A stretch of 64,000 nucleotides of DNA from Erwinia persicina (lineage in GTDB: Bacteria; Pseudomonadota; Gammaproteobacteria; Enterobacterales; Enterobacteriaceae): the NCBI RefSeq assembly GCF_014838825.1, contig NZ_JACYMO010000001.1, positions 310,001-374,000 on the forward strand. The letters run 5' to 3'. The notes beneath the pieces were generated by a model that was not told the DNA's origin, ran no database searches, and saw only the letters and a list, made by a program, of their open reading frames with translations. Position numbers and translations under genes: made by a program. Below are positions 16,495 to 24,937 of this stretch, piece by piece (the stretch's first letter is position 1; each line of letters opens with the position of its first letter).

Positions 16495-18013
16495 ACCGCC
16501 GCTGTTAGCGCTGCATCAGATTAATAAAGCCTTTGACGGCGTACCGGCCCTGCGCGGGGTGTCTCTCAGCCTCGCGCCGGGGGAGATTCACGGCCTGATT
16601 GGCCATAACGGGGCAGGAAAATCGACGCTCATCAAGATCCTCGGCGGGCTGCAACCCGCCGATGGTGGAGAGATCCGCTTCGACGGTCAGCCGGTGCGCA
16701 TTGATTCGCCGGGCAGGGCGCAGACGCTGGGCATTGAGATTGTGCATCAGGAGCGCCTGCTGGCCCCCAGCCTGACGGTGGCGGAAACGCTGCTGCTGGG
16801 CGAGGAGCCGGTTTATCCCGGCGTGCGTCTGCTGAATCGTCGTCGCCTGCGCCAGATTGCGCGCCGGGCGATCCGCCAGCATTTTGCGTTGGAGATCAAT
16901 CCGGACAGCCTGATTGCCGACCTCAGCGTGGCAGAACAACAAATTGTGCAGATCACCCGTGCGCTGCGGCACTCGCCGCGCGTACTGGTGTTTGACGAAC
17001 CCACGGCGGCGCTGGCCCGCCATGAAGTGGACGCACTGTTTCGCGCTATCCGCACGCTGCGCGGCCAGGGGCTGGCGGTGCTGTACGTTTCACACTACCT
17101 CAATGAAATCACCGAACTGTGCCAGCAGGTCAGCGTATTACGTGACGGGCAAAACGTGGCACTGCATCAGGTCAGCCAGGTCACCGGCCCGCAGCTGATC
17201 CACGATATGCTCGGCGATGCGCTGCAAACCCAGTCCCGGCCGACGTCAACGCGTCGTGAACAGACGCTACTGCGCGTGGACAATCTGTCGGCTCCGGGGC
17301 GTTTCAGTGATGTCAGCTTCAGTGCGCAACGCGGCGAGATTATCGGCGTCACCGGGCTGCTGGGGTCCGGCGGTAAAGCGCTGGTGCGCTCACTGTTTGG
17401 GCTGGAGAGTGGCCTGAGCGGCAGCATCACCCTGAACGATCGGCCCCTGTTGCCACGTTCACCCCATCAGGCGGTGCAGCAGGGCATTGCGTTTGTACCG
17501 GAAGATCGCCGCGCCAACGGCATCGCACCTGATCTCAGCGTGCGGGAGAATATTGCGCTGACTTCACTGAAAAGCCTGGTCCGGCGGCTGTTTATCGATC
17601 GCGGGCGCGAGAGGGCGCTGGTCGCGGGCAATATTCAGCAACTCGGTATCCGCACGCCGGGTGCGGAGGCACCGCTGCGGTCGCTCTCCGGGGGCAACCA
17701 GCAGAAGGTGGTGCTGGCGAAATGGCTGAACACCGATGCACAGCTCTACCTGCTTGATGAACCGACGGTCGGGGTCGATATTGGCGCAAAAACCGAGATC
17801 TATCAGGCGCTGCAACAGCTGGTTGCGCAGGGGGCACTGGTGATCGTCTTCTCAACGGACCTGCTGGAGCTGCAGTCCTTGTGTGACCGTATTCTGGTGC
17901 TGGCACGCGGGCAACTGGTCAAAACGTTGGACACTGCTTCCGCCGACCATCATGACATCCTCGCCTGGGCTTCGGGTGCAGCACAGGACCTGACGAAAGG
18001 AGCTGCCGCATGA
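16484..18013 (+). CDS. RbsA/MglA-type ABC transporter ATP-binding protein (two ATPase domains)
   Basis: 509 residues with two fused nucleotide-binding domains, as in RbsA, MglA and XylG. Domain 1 has Walker A GHNGAGKST, degenerate signature LSVAEQQ and Walker B VLVFDEPTAAL. Domain 2 has the usual degenerate P-loop (GLLGSGGKALV), signature LSGGNQQK and Walker B LYLLDEPTVGVD. It drives import by the two downstream permeases. It overlaps the binding-protein gene (11 bases) and the permease gene (ATGA), showing a tight operon. Confidence 0.92.
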   Translation: MPNKPPLLALHQINKAFDGVPALRGVSLSLAPGEIHGLIGHNGAGKSTLIKILGGLQPADGGEIRFDGQPVRIDSPGRAQTLGIEIVHQERLLAPSLTVAETLLLGEEPVYPGVRLLNRRRLRQIARRAIRQHFALEINPDSLIADLSVAEQQIVQITRALRHSPRVLVFDEPTAALARHEVDALFRAIRTLRGQGLAVLYVSHYLNEITELCQQVSVLRDGQNVALHQVSQVTGPQLIHDMLGDALQTQSRPTSTRREQTLLRVDNLSAPGRFSDVSFSAQRGEIIGVTGLLGSGGKALVRSLFGLESGLSGSITLNDRPLLPRSPHQAVQQGIAFVPEDRRANGIAPDLSVRENIALTSLKSLVRRLFIDRGRERALVAGNIQQLGIRTPGAEAPLRSLSGGNQQKVVLAKWLNTDAQLYLLDEPTVGVDIGAKTEIYQALQQLVAQGALVIVFSTDLLELQSLCDRILVLARGQLVKTLDTASADHHDILAWASGAAQDLTKGAAA

Positions 18014-19041
18014 CAGAACTCACATCACAAGACGCCGTGCTGACCCCGCCTGCCTCTGCGGCGCCGGTATCCGGGCAGGCCACGCAGTGGCTGCAGGGCG
18101 GTGCTCTGCTGATCATTATTGCGGTGCTGGCCGTGTTTGCCGTGCTGTCACCGATATTTCTCACCCTCGGGAATCTGGGTAACGTGCTGCAACAGGCCGC
18201 GGTGACCGGAACGCTGGCCTTTGGTCTGACGCTGGTTTTGACCGGCGGCGGCAGCCATTCTCTGACCGGGGGGATTGATCTGTCGGTGGCGGCTAATATG
18301 GGGCTGAGTGCGGCGGTTTTTGCCACGCAGCTGGCGGCAGGCCATTCCCTGGCAGTGGCGCTGGGCCTGGCGCTGTTAAGCGGTACCGCCCTCGGCTCGC
18401 TGAATGCGCTGGCGGTAGTGTGGCTGCGTATTCTGCCGCTACTGGCAACGCTGACCACCATGAATATCGCCATCGGGCTGGAGATGGTGCTGACGCAGAA
18501 CTCCACCATTCCGGTGAGTGGGCCGCTGTTTGATGCTCTGCTGGCGGCAGGTCCGCTGACGTTGCCCTGGCTGGCCTGGGCCTTTGCCCTGCTGGCGCTG
18601 CTGGCAATTCTGTTGACACACAGCACCCGCTTCGGGCTGCGCTTACAGGCAGTGGGCAGCCATCCCCTGGCGGCGCGAGCAAATGGCCTGGTCGTGTGGC
18701 GCTATATCGCTGCCAGCTATGTGCTGTGTGGCGTAGCGTCGGCATTAGCCGCTTTCGGTTCAGTGACCGTGCTCAGCGGCAGTTCGCCGGGGGCGGGCGA
18801 TAACCTGCTGATGGTGATTGCCGCCGTGCTGCTGGGCGTGGTGTTTTCACGGCGTCTGGTGCCGACCGTGGCTGGAACCCTGGTCAGCGTGCTGTTTCTC
18901 AGCCTGATTGCCAACGGTTTCCAGTTAATTAATGTGTCCAGCTACTGGATTAACGGTGTGGAAGGGGTGCTGATCCTCTCGGTGGTCTCACTGACCGCAC
19001 TGCTGCGCCAGCGCCAGCAAAGGAGAAAAGTCCGTGTCTGA
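18010..19041 (+). CDS. RbsC-type ABC transporter permease (first of two)
   Basis: 343 residues, strongly hydrophobic with 8-10 membrane segments after a short cytoplasmic N-terminus. The BPD_transp_2 motif GGIDLSVAANMGLSA is present, as is the AVGSHPLAARANGL cytoplasmic loop. Together with the next gene it would form a heterodimeric channel, unlike the RbsC homodimer. The start overlaps the ATPase stop; the end overlaps the next permease by eight bases. Confidence 0.9.
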   Translation: MTELTSQDAVLTPPASAAPVSGQATQWLQGGALLIIIAVLAVFAVLSPIFLTLGNLGNVLQQAAVTGTLAFGLTLVLTGGGSHSLTGGIDLSVAANMGLSAAVFATQLAAGHSLAVALGLALLSGTALGSLNALAVVWLRILPLLATLTTMNIAIGLEMVLTQNSTIPVSGPLFDALLAAGPLTLPWLAWAFALLALLAILLTHSTRFGLRLQAVGSHPLAARANGLVVWRYIAASYVLCGVASALAAFGSVTVLSGSSPGAGDNLLMVIAAVLLGVVFSRRLVPTVAGTLVSVLFLSLIANGFQLINVSSYWINGVEGVLILSVVSLTALLRQRQQRRKVRV

Positions 19042-20023
19042 GTTAACTGTAGGTCCTGTGGCGGCAAGAGCAGGCGGCAACCTGCTCAGCCTGTTGATGC
19101 TGCTGGCCTTTGCCCTGTTATTGCTGTTGTTCAGCCTGACGGCACCCGGCTTCTTTACCCTGAGTAATATCGAAAGTGTGCTGCTGAATAATGTTGCACC
19201 GCTGGCGATTGTCGCCCTGGCGATGACGGTGGTGGCTTCGATGGGGGCGGTGGATCTCTCCGTCGGCACCGCGATCGATTTTTCCTGCCTGGTGCTGGTG
19301 ACCCTGGTGCTGCATCAGGTCGGGCTGCCGCTGGCGATCGGTGCGGCGTTGCTGGCGGCACTTTGTGTGGGATTGTTTAACGCATTTCTGATTGCGGTAC
19401 TCGGGGTGGAACCCTTTCTGGCCACGCTGGGCACGCTGTTTATTGGTCAGAGCGTGCAGCAGCTGGCATCGAACGGCGGTCAGCCGATCTACCTGTTGAC
19501 TCAGGTGCTGCCACCGGGCTTCTCCGCGATCAGCCACGGCAGCTGGCTGGGTATTCCGCTGCCGCTGTGGGTCGTTGCGCTGCTGGCGACAGGTTTACAT
19601 CTGCTGTTGCAGCGCAGCCGTCATGGCCGGGCGCTGAACGTCTTCGGCAGCCAGAGTAGCGTGGCGCACTATTCTGGTATCCATACCAAACGGCTGATCA
19701 TGCTGGCCTTTGTGATCAGCGCCGTTACCGCTGGTCTGGTGGGACTGATGCTGGCATCGAATGTGAAAGCCTGGGTGTCGTTGTCGGGCACTGCCTATCT
19801 GTTGAATGCCATCGGCGCGGCCTTTATTGGCAGCACCTTCTCCCGCTCGCGGCGGCCCAGCGTGCCGGGCACCTTGCTTGGCGTTGTCCTGCTCAGCTTT
19901 GTCGCCAATGGGTTACTGTTGATCGGCTGGAACTTTTACTGGCAGCAGGTGGCGACCGGGGTGCTGATCTTCGTGGTGCTGGCCGCCGGAGCGCTGAACC
20001 GTCGCCAGCGCGGAGGGGCATGA
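19034..20023 (+). CDS. RbsC-type ABC transporter permease (second of two)
   Basis: 329 residues starting at a GTG preceded by AGGAG. It has 8-10 membrane segments, family motif MGAVDLSVGTAIDFSCLV and cytoplasmic loop FGSQSSVAHYSGIHTK. It pairs with the upstream permease; two different permeases are also found in AI-2 (Lsr) and some sugar systems. The stop overlaps the start of the downstream monooxygenase, coupling transport to oxidation of the imported compound. Confidence 0.9.
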   Translation: MSELTVGPVAARAGGNLLSLLMLLAFALLLLLFSLTAPGFFTLSNIESVLLNNVAPLAIVALAMTVVASMGAVDLSVGTAIDFSCLVLVTLVLHQVGLPLAIGAALLAALCVGLFNAFLIAVLGVEPFLATLGTLFIGQSVQQLASNGGQPIYLLTQVLPPGFSAISHGSWLGIPLPLWVVALLATGLHLLLQRSRHGRALNVFGSQSSVAHYSGIHTKRLIMLAFVISAVTAGLVGLMLASNVKAWVSLSGTAYLLNAIGAAFIGSTFSRSRRPSVPGTLLGVVLLSFVANGLLLIGWNFYWQQVATGVLIFVVLAAGALNRRQRGGA

Positions 20024-21369
20024 TGAGTGCACCGAAGCCGCCGCTGATCCTGTTTGGTTTTATGATGAATGTGGTCGGGCATATCTCTGCCGGGCTGTGG
20101 CGTCATCCTGAGGATCAGGCCTCACGCTACACCGATATCCGCTACTGGGTGGAGATCGCGCAGCTGCTGGACGAGGTGGGGTTCGATGCGCTGTTCCTGG
20201 CGGATGCGCTGGGGCAGCTGGATGTATATCAACAGCAGCCGGATGCGGCGCTGCGCGGTGCCGCCCAGATGCCGGTCAACGATCCGCTGCTGCTGGTCTC
20301 CGCGCTGGCGGCCGCCACCCGGCATCTGGGTTTTGGCGTGACCGTTTCCACCACTTACGAACATCCTTATCTGCTGGCGCGGAAATTCACCACCCTGGAC
20401 CATCTCAGCAACGGGCGGGTGGCGTGGAATATCGTCACCTCAATGCTGGACTCCGCCGCGCGCAATCTCGGCCTGACTCAGCAGATCCCTCATGACGAGC
20501 GCTACGATCGTGCGCAGGAGTTTGTCGATGTTGCCTGCAAACTGTGGGAAGGCTCGTGGGAGGAGGATGCCGTCGTCCGTGACAAGCAGGGCGGGATTTA
20601 CAGCCATCCGCATAAAGTTCACCCCATTCGTCACCAGGGTCGTTACTACCAGGTGCCGGATGCGCATCTCAGCGAACCCAGCCCGCAGCGTACCCCGGTG
20701 CTGTTTCAGGCGGGTACCTCCGCACGTGGTAGCCTGTTTGCCGCCGCCAACGCCGAGGTGATTTTTATGGCGGGGCTGACGCCGGAGGCCATTCGCCATG
20801 ATATTGCCACCATTCGCCAGCTGGCGGTGGAGCAGGGGCGGCATCCCGATGCTCTGCGCTTTATTGCCGCCGTCACCGTGGTGACCGGGCCGGATGACAC
20901 ACAGGCCCAGGCACGCTATGCCGATTTTCAGCGTTACATCAGTGAAGAAGCAGCGCTGGCGCTGTTCTCCGCCTGGACGGGGGTGGACTGGGCCGACTAT
21001 GATCCTGATCGCCCGCTGGAATATATCGAAACTGATGCCTGCCGCTCGGCGCTCGCCAGCCTGACGCGTATTGACGGTGGCCGACAGTGGACGCTGCGTG
21101 AAGCGGCACACTATATCGGGATTGGGGGGCTGCATCCCACGCTGGTGGGCGGCCCGCAGTCGGTGGCCGACCAGTTGGAACAGTTTGCCGCGGCATCGGG
21201 CGTGGACGGTTTTAACATCGGCTATGCCATCAGTCCCGGCAGCTTTGAGGATTTTGCCCGCTATGTGATACCGGAGCTGAAAGCCCGCGGACGCGTTGCA
21301 CCCCGACCTGCGCAGCCGCTGACCCTGCGCGAAAGGCTGTTTGGTGCGGGACAGCGTTACAGGCGATAA
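20020..21369 (+). CDS. FMN-dependent monooxygenase, NtaA/DmoA/SnaA family (second copy)
   Basis: 449 residues, starting ATGATG inside the permease stop. Luciferase-like fold with family motifs GFMMNVVGHISAGLWRHP, DIRYWVEIAQLLDEVGFDALFLAD, MPVNDPLLLVSALA, FTTLDHLSNGRVAWNIVTSMLDSAAR and SPQRTPVLFQAGTSARG. It is clearly a paralogue of the gene at 8150. It is predicted to oxidise the substrate of the RbsABC-type transporter with externally supplied FMNH2; no flavin reductase gene is nearby. Last gene of its operon. A short A-run follows the stop but no convincing terminator hairpin. Confidence 0.88.
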   Translation: MMSAPKPPLILFGFMMNVVGHISAGLWRHPEDQASRYTDIRYWVEIAQLLDEVGFDALFLADALGQLDVYQQQPDAALRGAAQMPVNDPLLLVSALAAATRHLGFGVTVSTTYEHPYLLARKFTTLDHLSNGRVAWNIVTSMLDSAARNLGLTQQIPHDERYDRAQEFVDVACKLWEGSWEEDAVVRDKQGGIYSHPHKVHPIRHQGRYYQVPDAHLSEPSPQRTPVLFQAGTSARGSLFAAANAEVIFMAGLTPEAIRHDIATIRQLAVEQGRHPDALRFIAAVTVVTGPDDTQAQARYADFQRYISEEAALALFSAWTGVDWADYDPDRPLEYIETDACRSALASLTRIDGGRQWTLREAAHYIGIGGLHPTLVGGPQSVADQLEQFAAASGVDGFNIGYAISPGSFEDFARYVIPELKARGRVAPRPAQPLTLRERLFGAGQRYRR

Positions 21370-21470
21370 ATCGTAAAAAAAAGACGTCTGTGTTAGCGGT
21401 ACGCATATTTTTTCTCAGAATACTTTTGATTAAGTTGTCCTTCGCACATTTTATGTTCAACGTAAAAAGG

Positions 21471-21720
21471 CTAAGACAGCATATGGCGCAGGCGCACTTC
21501 ATCGACAAAACAGACAATATCTTCGGCTTTAATCACCGGCTCAAGCCCACGTTGCTTAAGCTTGTCACGAAAAGAATCGACAGATAACGTCAGTATTTTT
21601 TTAAGATGCCGCGTTTCACGGTAGAGGTAGAGCTGGCCGCTGTCGGACAGGCTGAGTACGCGAAGATCGTCGATCAGCCGAGATAATCCTTCCGTCTGCC
21701 GGAGTAAGATATCGAACTTA
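21471..21720 (-). pseudogene. Sensor histidine kinase remnant
   Basis: About 80 codons on the minus strand read like the dimerisation-helix region of a sensor kinase: QTEGLSRLIDDLRVLSLSDSGQLYL, continuing to FVDEVRLRHML where kinases run into the N-box. The conserved histidine region before and the catalytic ATPase domain after are both missing. The fragment stops at about 21474 and its upstream junction is at about 21720. It is a decayed fragment, not a functional gene. Confidence 0.6.
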
Positions 21721-21722
21721 GC

Positions 21723-21812
21723 CGTGGCTTTGTTTCGGTGATCGGTACATCGATTGTTGCATTGCTTCTCACAGGCGGGGGGCTGGCGATGTATAACCGT
21801 AAAAAGGTGTGA
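21723..21812 (+). pseudogene. Orphan membrane-segment C-terminus
   Basis: A short plus-strand frame reads RGFVSVIGTSIVALLLTGGG then LAMYNRKKV and a stop: one hydrophobic helix with a basic tail, as at the C-terminus of a membrane protein. There is no start or upstream coding sequence. It abuts the kinase remnant at 21720, so the stretch 21370-21917 looks like a scrap-heap of gene ends. Identity unknown. Confidence 0.3.
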
Positions 21813-21917
21813 CAAAGGCTGAAGCCAGTTTGAACACGCAGCATCGGCAATAGGCATGATTTTAAGTGTCGCGTATGATGGCATCCCAGCTGAGACATCT
21901 CACAGGGAGTGATCAAC

Positions 21918-22823
21918 ATGATTAATTTCGATTATTTTATCGATCAGGCAAAGCACCTTGCTGCGACATTACCGCTGCCTTCGCAGGTCAATACCTTAGA
22001 AAGAGAAGGGTTGCGTTATCGCCTTTATCGGTCAGAACAGACGCCAAATGATCTGATCATTGTTTATCATGGTGGCGGCGTTCATCTGGATGCTGGCTAT
22101 GACATTCTTGCCCGGCAGATAACACAGGATGAAAGCATCGCAGTTTGTCTGGTGGATATTCGCGGCCACGGCGGATCGACAGGGGCGAAAGGCCAGTTGG
22201 CGAACGTTGCCTCGGTCTGGCGTGATGTCGATACGCTGGTGAGCTGGATGCGAACCCTTTTTCCACATACCGCGATGCATTTGCTTGGGCACTCCAGCGG
22301 GGCGGGTATGCTGATTAACTATTTTACGCGGCACCTTCCGCAACAAAGAACTGACAGCCTGATTTTTCTGGCCCCGGAACTGGGTCCTTTTGCCCCGGAA
22401 GTACGTCAGCGCACGACCTCAGCGCCCTTTGCCAGGGTAAGCCAGTGGCCTTTTATCATCAACGCGTTGAGTGGTGGCTGGCTGCTGGGCAACTACCCGG
22501 CGGTGCGGCTGAATTTCCCGGATAAAGTGAAGGCTACCGCGCTGGATTTTGTGCAGCACTACAGTGTCAATATGGCGAATGCGCTGACCCCACGTCATCC
22601 TGCAAAACAGCTGGCGGCGCTACCGTTGTCCACCTCGTGGTTTGCCGCTGGCGACGATGAGTTGTTCAGTGCGCAGGCGATGGCGGTATTTGCTAAACAG
22701 CATGGCAACACTCATCTGCGGTTCCAGATACTGGAAGACTGCTCACATCTGAATTGCGTGTTTTGTCTTGAGGAGGGGATACAGCAACATCTTAATGCCC
22801 TGCGTCAGAAACGCGCCGTCTGA
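21918..22823 (+). CDS. Alpha/beta hydrolase (monoacylglycerol lipase-like)
   Basis: 301 residues from the ATG at 21918 with AGGGAG at good spacing; an in-frame GTG at 21909 is less likely. The fold is that of a serine hydrolase: oxyanion segment YHGGGVHLDAGYD, VDIRGHGGS, nucleophile elbow GHSSGAG, acid in AAGDDELFS and histidine in EDCSHLNCVF. Most similar in layout to lysophospholipase/monoacylglycerol lipase-type enzymes (Hydrolase_4); the natural ester is unknown. Its terminator is split by mobile element B. Confidence 0.8.
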   Translation: MINFDYFIDQAKHLAATLPLPSQVNTLEREGLRYRLYRSEQTPNDLIIVYHGGGVHLDAGYDILARQITQDESIAVCLVDIRGHGGSTGAKGQLANVASVWRDVDTLVSWMRTLFPHTAMHLLGHSSGAGMLINYFTRHLPQQRTDSLIFLAPELGPFAPEVRQRTTSAPFARVSQWPFIINALSGGWLLGNYPAVRLNFPDKVKATALDFVQHYSVNMANALTPRHPAKQLAALPLSTSWFAAGDDELFSAQAMAVFAKQHGNTHLRFQILEDCSHLNCVFCLEEGIQQHLNALRQKRAV

Positions 22824-22843
22824 TCATCAAGCCCGCTGATGCG

Positions 22844-23445
22844 CTGAGGGATCCCCACAAAACAAGACCTGCATTCTTGGCAGCCACCTTCTTTTCCGGT
22901 CGGCCAGTGAAGCGGGCATGCACGATGGCCAGGTTCAGGTCAACGTCAAGGGCGTTTCGCTTTCCCGCTGCGCGGGCTGAGCGACCCAGGGTGGGCAGTC
23001 GCCCCCACCCTGGGGACCCGGGCTTTGCGGCAGGCGCTGCGTCCACTGCGTGGATGCCTTCGCAAGCGTCGTTCACCGATGCACCGTTCGTGACGGCACA
23101 TCCCTGTGCCGGCTCTCCCTCTCACCGCCGTCGTGGCGGTTCGTCCTGGTTCACTGTGCTTCCTCAGCGCTGCTGAATACCGCCTCAACGTCAAAATCCA
23201 GGTCAAAACCCAGATCCAAAATCCTGATTCAAATCAATCCGCAGAGGCTGTCACAAGGTGGGTACCCACAGCGAGCAGACGTTCTGCGGGGATGGGGCCC
23301 GTTTGAGGTAAGCCGGACGTCACGCGGCAGGGACGCCGCGTGCCGAGGCCCGCATGGATGCGGCAGTTGCCGATCCGGCTTGCGCAAACTGGCCTCAGAC
23401 CTGAAACCGAATGATCAGCCATTCATTTTTGTGGGGATACCTCAG
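22844..23445. mobile_element. MITE-like element B with IS10-like ends inside a terminator loop
   Basis: 602 bp from CTGAGGGATCCCCACAAAA (22844-22862) to the inverted copy TTTTGTGGGGATACCTCAG (23427-23445), 18 of 19 matching. Perfect 10-bp target duplications CGCTGATGCG at 22834-22843 and 23446-23455. The ends match element A and resemble IS10 termini. There is no credible transposase ORF. The interior has a strong hairpin CCCAGGGTGGG / CCCACCCTGGG (22985-23014), a GGAAAAGAA-type hairpin (22887-22912, minus strand) and the core repeat at 23267-23404. Mobilisation would need an IS4-family transposase supplied elsewhere. Confidence 0.85.
23267..23404. repeat. Core repeat, copy within element B
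   Basis: Closely similar to 5289-5425. Hairpins: GCAGA-CGT-TCTGC, CACGCGGC / GCCGCGTG (23321-23342), CCGCA-TGGA-TGCGG and GCCG-ATC-CGGC. The second stem differs from the other copy by a compensated G-C to A-T pair. Confidence 0.75.
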
Positions 23446-23469
23446 CGCTGATGCGGGCTTTTTTCTGCA

Positions 23470-24735
23470 TTAACTCCACGCATGGCGCGGTGGGTTAACG
23501 CCGTTCAGATAGTAATTTCCGACATGGAAATACTTCCAGCGCACTGGATCGTGCAGCGTGTGCGTGCGGGCATTGCGCCAGTGGCGATCAAGCTGATATT
23601 CCGCCAGCGTGGAGCGGGTGCCGGCCAGTTCAAACAACTTGTTACCCGCAAGAATGGCGATCTCGGTCGACAGCACCTTGGCCTCCGCCGTGGCGACGGT
23701 AGCGGCGGCCACTGTTTCTTCACTGGGTGTGGTGATAGCAACGTCGATCAGCTCGCCGGCGCGGCACAGCAGCGCTTCGGCCGCGTGTAGACGGATTTGC
23801 AGGTCGCCGATGGCTGCAATGGTGAATGGATCGTCGCTGGCGCGTTCCTGGCCGCTGTCGATCCACGGGCGTGATTTCTCGCGCACAAACGCCAGCGTAT
23901 CGGCCAGCGTGCCGCGTGCGATGCCGGTATCCACCGCCGCCTGAATAATTTGTGAAATCGGGCCAGCGGCAGTAGGACGTTCAAATGCCTGCCAGACGGG
24001 AATCAGTCGTTCCTGCGGTGCATGAACATTGTCCAGCAGCACGGTGCCGGACGCAGTAGTGCGCTGGCCGAAGCTCGACCAGTTGTTGATCACAGTCAGG
24101 CCCGCTGCATCGCGATCCAGCACCACCAGATTGGCGCGACCCTCTTCATCTACCGCCACGGTATGCACCAGATGCGCCAGCAACGCGCCCGTGGCGTAGA
24201 ACTTCTCGCCATTCACTACCAGTTCACCGTTATGCTGGCGCACCGTTGTTTTGAAATCGGCCACCGTGGCGGTGCCTTTTTCTGAGAAGGCGTTGCCCCA
24301 GCGTAATCCGGACAAGACGCCGGCCAGCAGCGTCTGCTTCTGGTTTTCCGTACCGTCCTCCAGCAGATGGGCAACACCCGCCAGATGGTTTTGCGGGATC
24401 TGCCCCAGCGCCGAGTCCGCAGCGGAGATAATGGCAATCACCTTCGCGACCGTTGCATAGGAAACACCTGCGCCACCGTATTCCCGTGGGATATTGATGC
24501 CCCACAGGCCGCTTTGAGAGAACGCGTCCAGTTCGGCCACCGGTAAAATACCATCACGGTCGCGGCGGGCAGCGCCCGGTGCAAACTGTTCCGCCAGCCG
24601 TTTCGCGACAGTAATCGCTTCAGCATCGCTGGTTATGATATGCGCAGGCTGTGACGGTCGCGGCAGCGGAGCAAAGTGTTCCGGGGAGTTAACATAAAAT
24701 TCAGTGGCTTCAGCCAGGGATTCGATAGCAGACAC
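23470..24735 (-). CDS. SfnB-family sulfur acquisition oxidoreductase (third copy)
   Basis: 421 residues from a GTG at 24735 with AAGGAG five bases upstream; a GTG at 24741 overlaps that site. It has the same fold and motifs as the two upstream paralogues: INIPREYGGAGVSYATVAKV, QIPQNHLAGVAHLLEDG, EKFYATGALLAHLV, NWSSFGQRTTASGT and LDRHWRNARTHTLHDPVRWKYF. Compared with them it carries an extra ~25-residue N-terminal lead (SLAEATEFYVNSPEHFAP). It is monocistronic and opposite in direction, and ends just inside the terminator where element B inserted. Predicted flavin-dependent organosulfur oxidation; substrate unknown. Confidence 0.85.
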   Translation of the reverse strand: MSAIESLAEATEFYVNSPEHFAPLPRPSQPAHIITSDAEAITVAKRLAEQFAPGAARRDRDGILPVAELDAFSQSGLWGINIPREYGGAGVSYATVAKVIAIISAADSALGQIPQNHLAGVAHLLEDGTENQKQTLLAGVLSGLRWGNAFSEKGTATVADFKTTVRQHNGELVVNGEKFYATGALLAHLVHTVAVDEEGRANLVVLDRDAAGLTVINNWSSFGQRTTASGTVLLDNVHAPQERLIPVWQAFERPTAAGPISQIIQAAVDTGIARGTLADTLAFVREKSRPWIDSGQERASDDPFTIAAIGDLQIRLHAAEALLCRAGELIDVAITTPSEETVAAATVATAEAKVLSTEIAILAGNKLFELAGTRSTLAEYQLDRHWRNARTHTLHDPVRWKYFHVGNYYLNGVNPPRHAWS

Positions 24736-24908
24736 AGGCACTCCTTAATGACGGTGACAGGGCGCATTGGCGCGGATAACACCATCCTGTCACACTGTGT
24801 TCACGTCGGTTATAAGGATTCAGCGCATCGATTGTTACCACGCTGATAAGGCGCGGCCTGGTAAACGAGAAAAGGGATTACAGCAGTCATCGCGCTGTCT
24901 GCATGATC

Positions 24909-24936
24909 AGCCCCGGCATCGTGCCGGGGCTTTTTT
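24909..24936 (+). terminator. Strong hairpin with T-run on the plus strand, no plus-strand gene upstream
   Basis: GCCCCGGCA-TCG-TGCCGGGGC followed by TTTTTT on the plus strand. It lies just past the fhuE stop, but fhuE transcripts meet the hairpin followed by GATCATG, not a U-tract. It is therefore oriented to end a plus-strand RNA starting between 24742 and 24909. Confidence 0.55.
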
Positions 24937-24937
24937 A

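Larger units (their letters stand above)
22829..23464 (+). terminator. Intrinsic terminator disrupted by insertion of element B
   Basis: Left half AAGCCCGC (22829-22836) and right half GCGGGCTT plus T-run (23453-23464). Removing element B and one copy of the 10-bp target duplication restores AAGCCCGC-TGAT-GCGGGCTTTTTT, a perfect 8-bp stem with a tetraloop and U-tract. It would have terminated the hydrolase transcript. Confidence 0.75.

Noticed and set aside
22877..23451. Several 60-130-codon ORFs in element B
   Set aside because: Arg/Pro-rich translations of palindromic DNA, no transposase motif.
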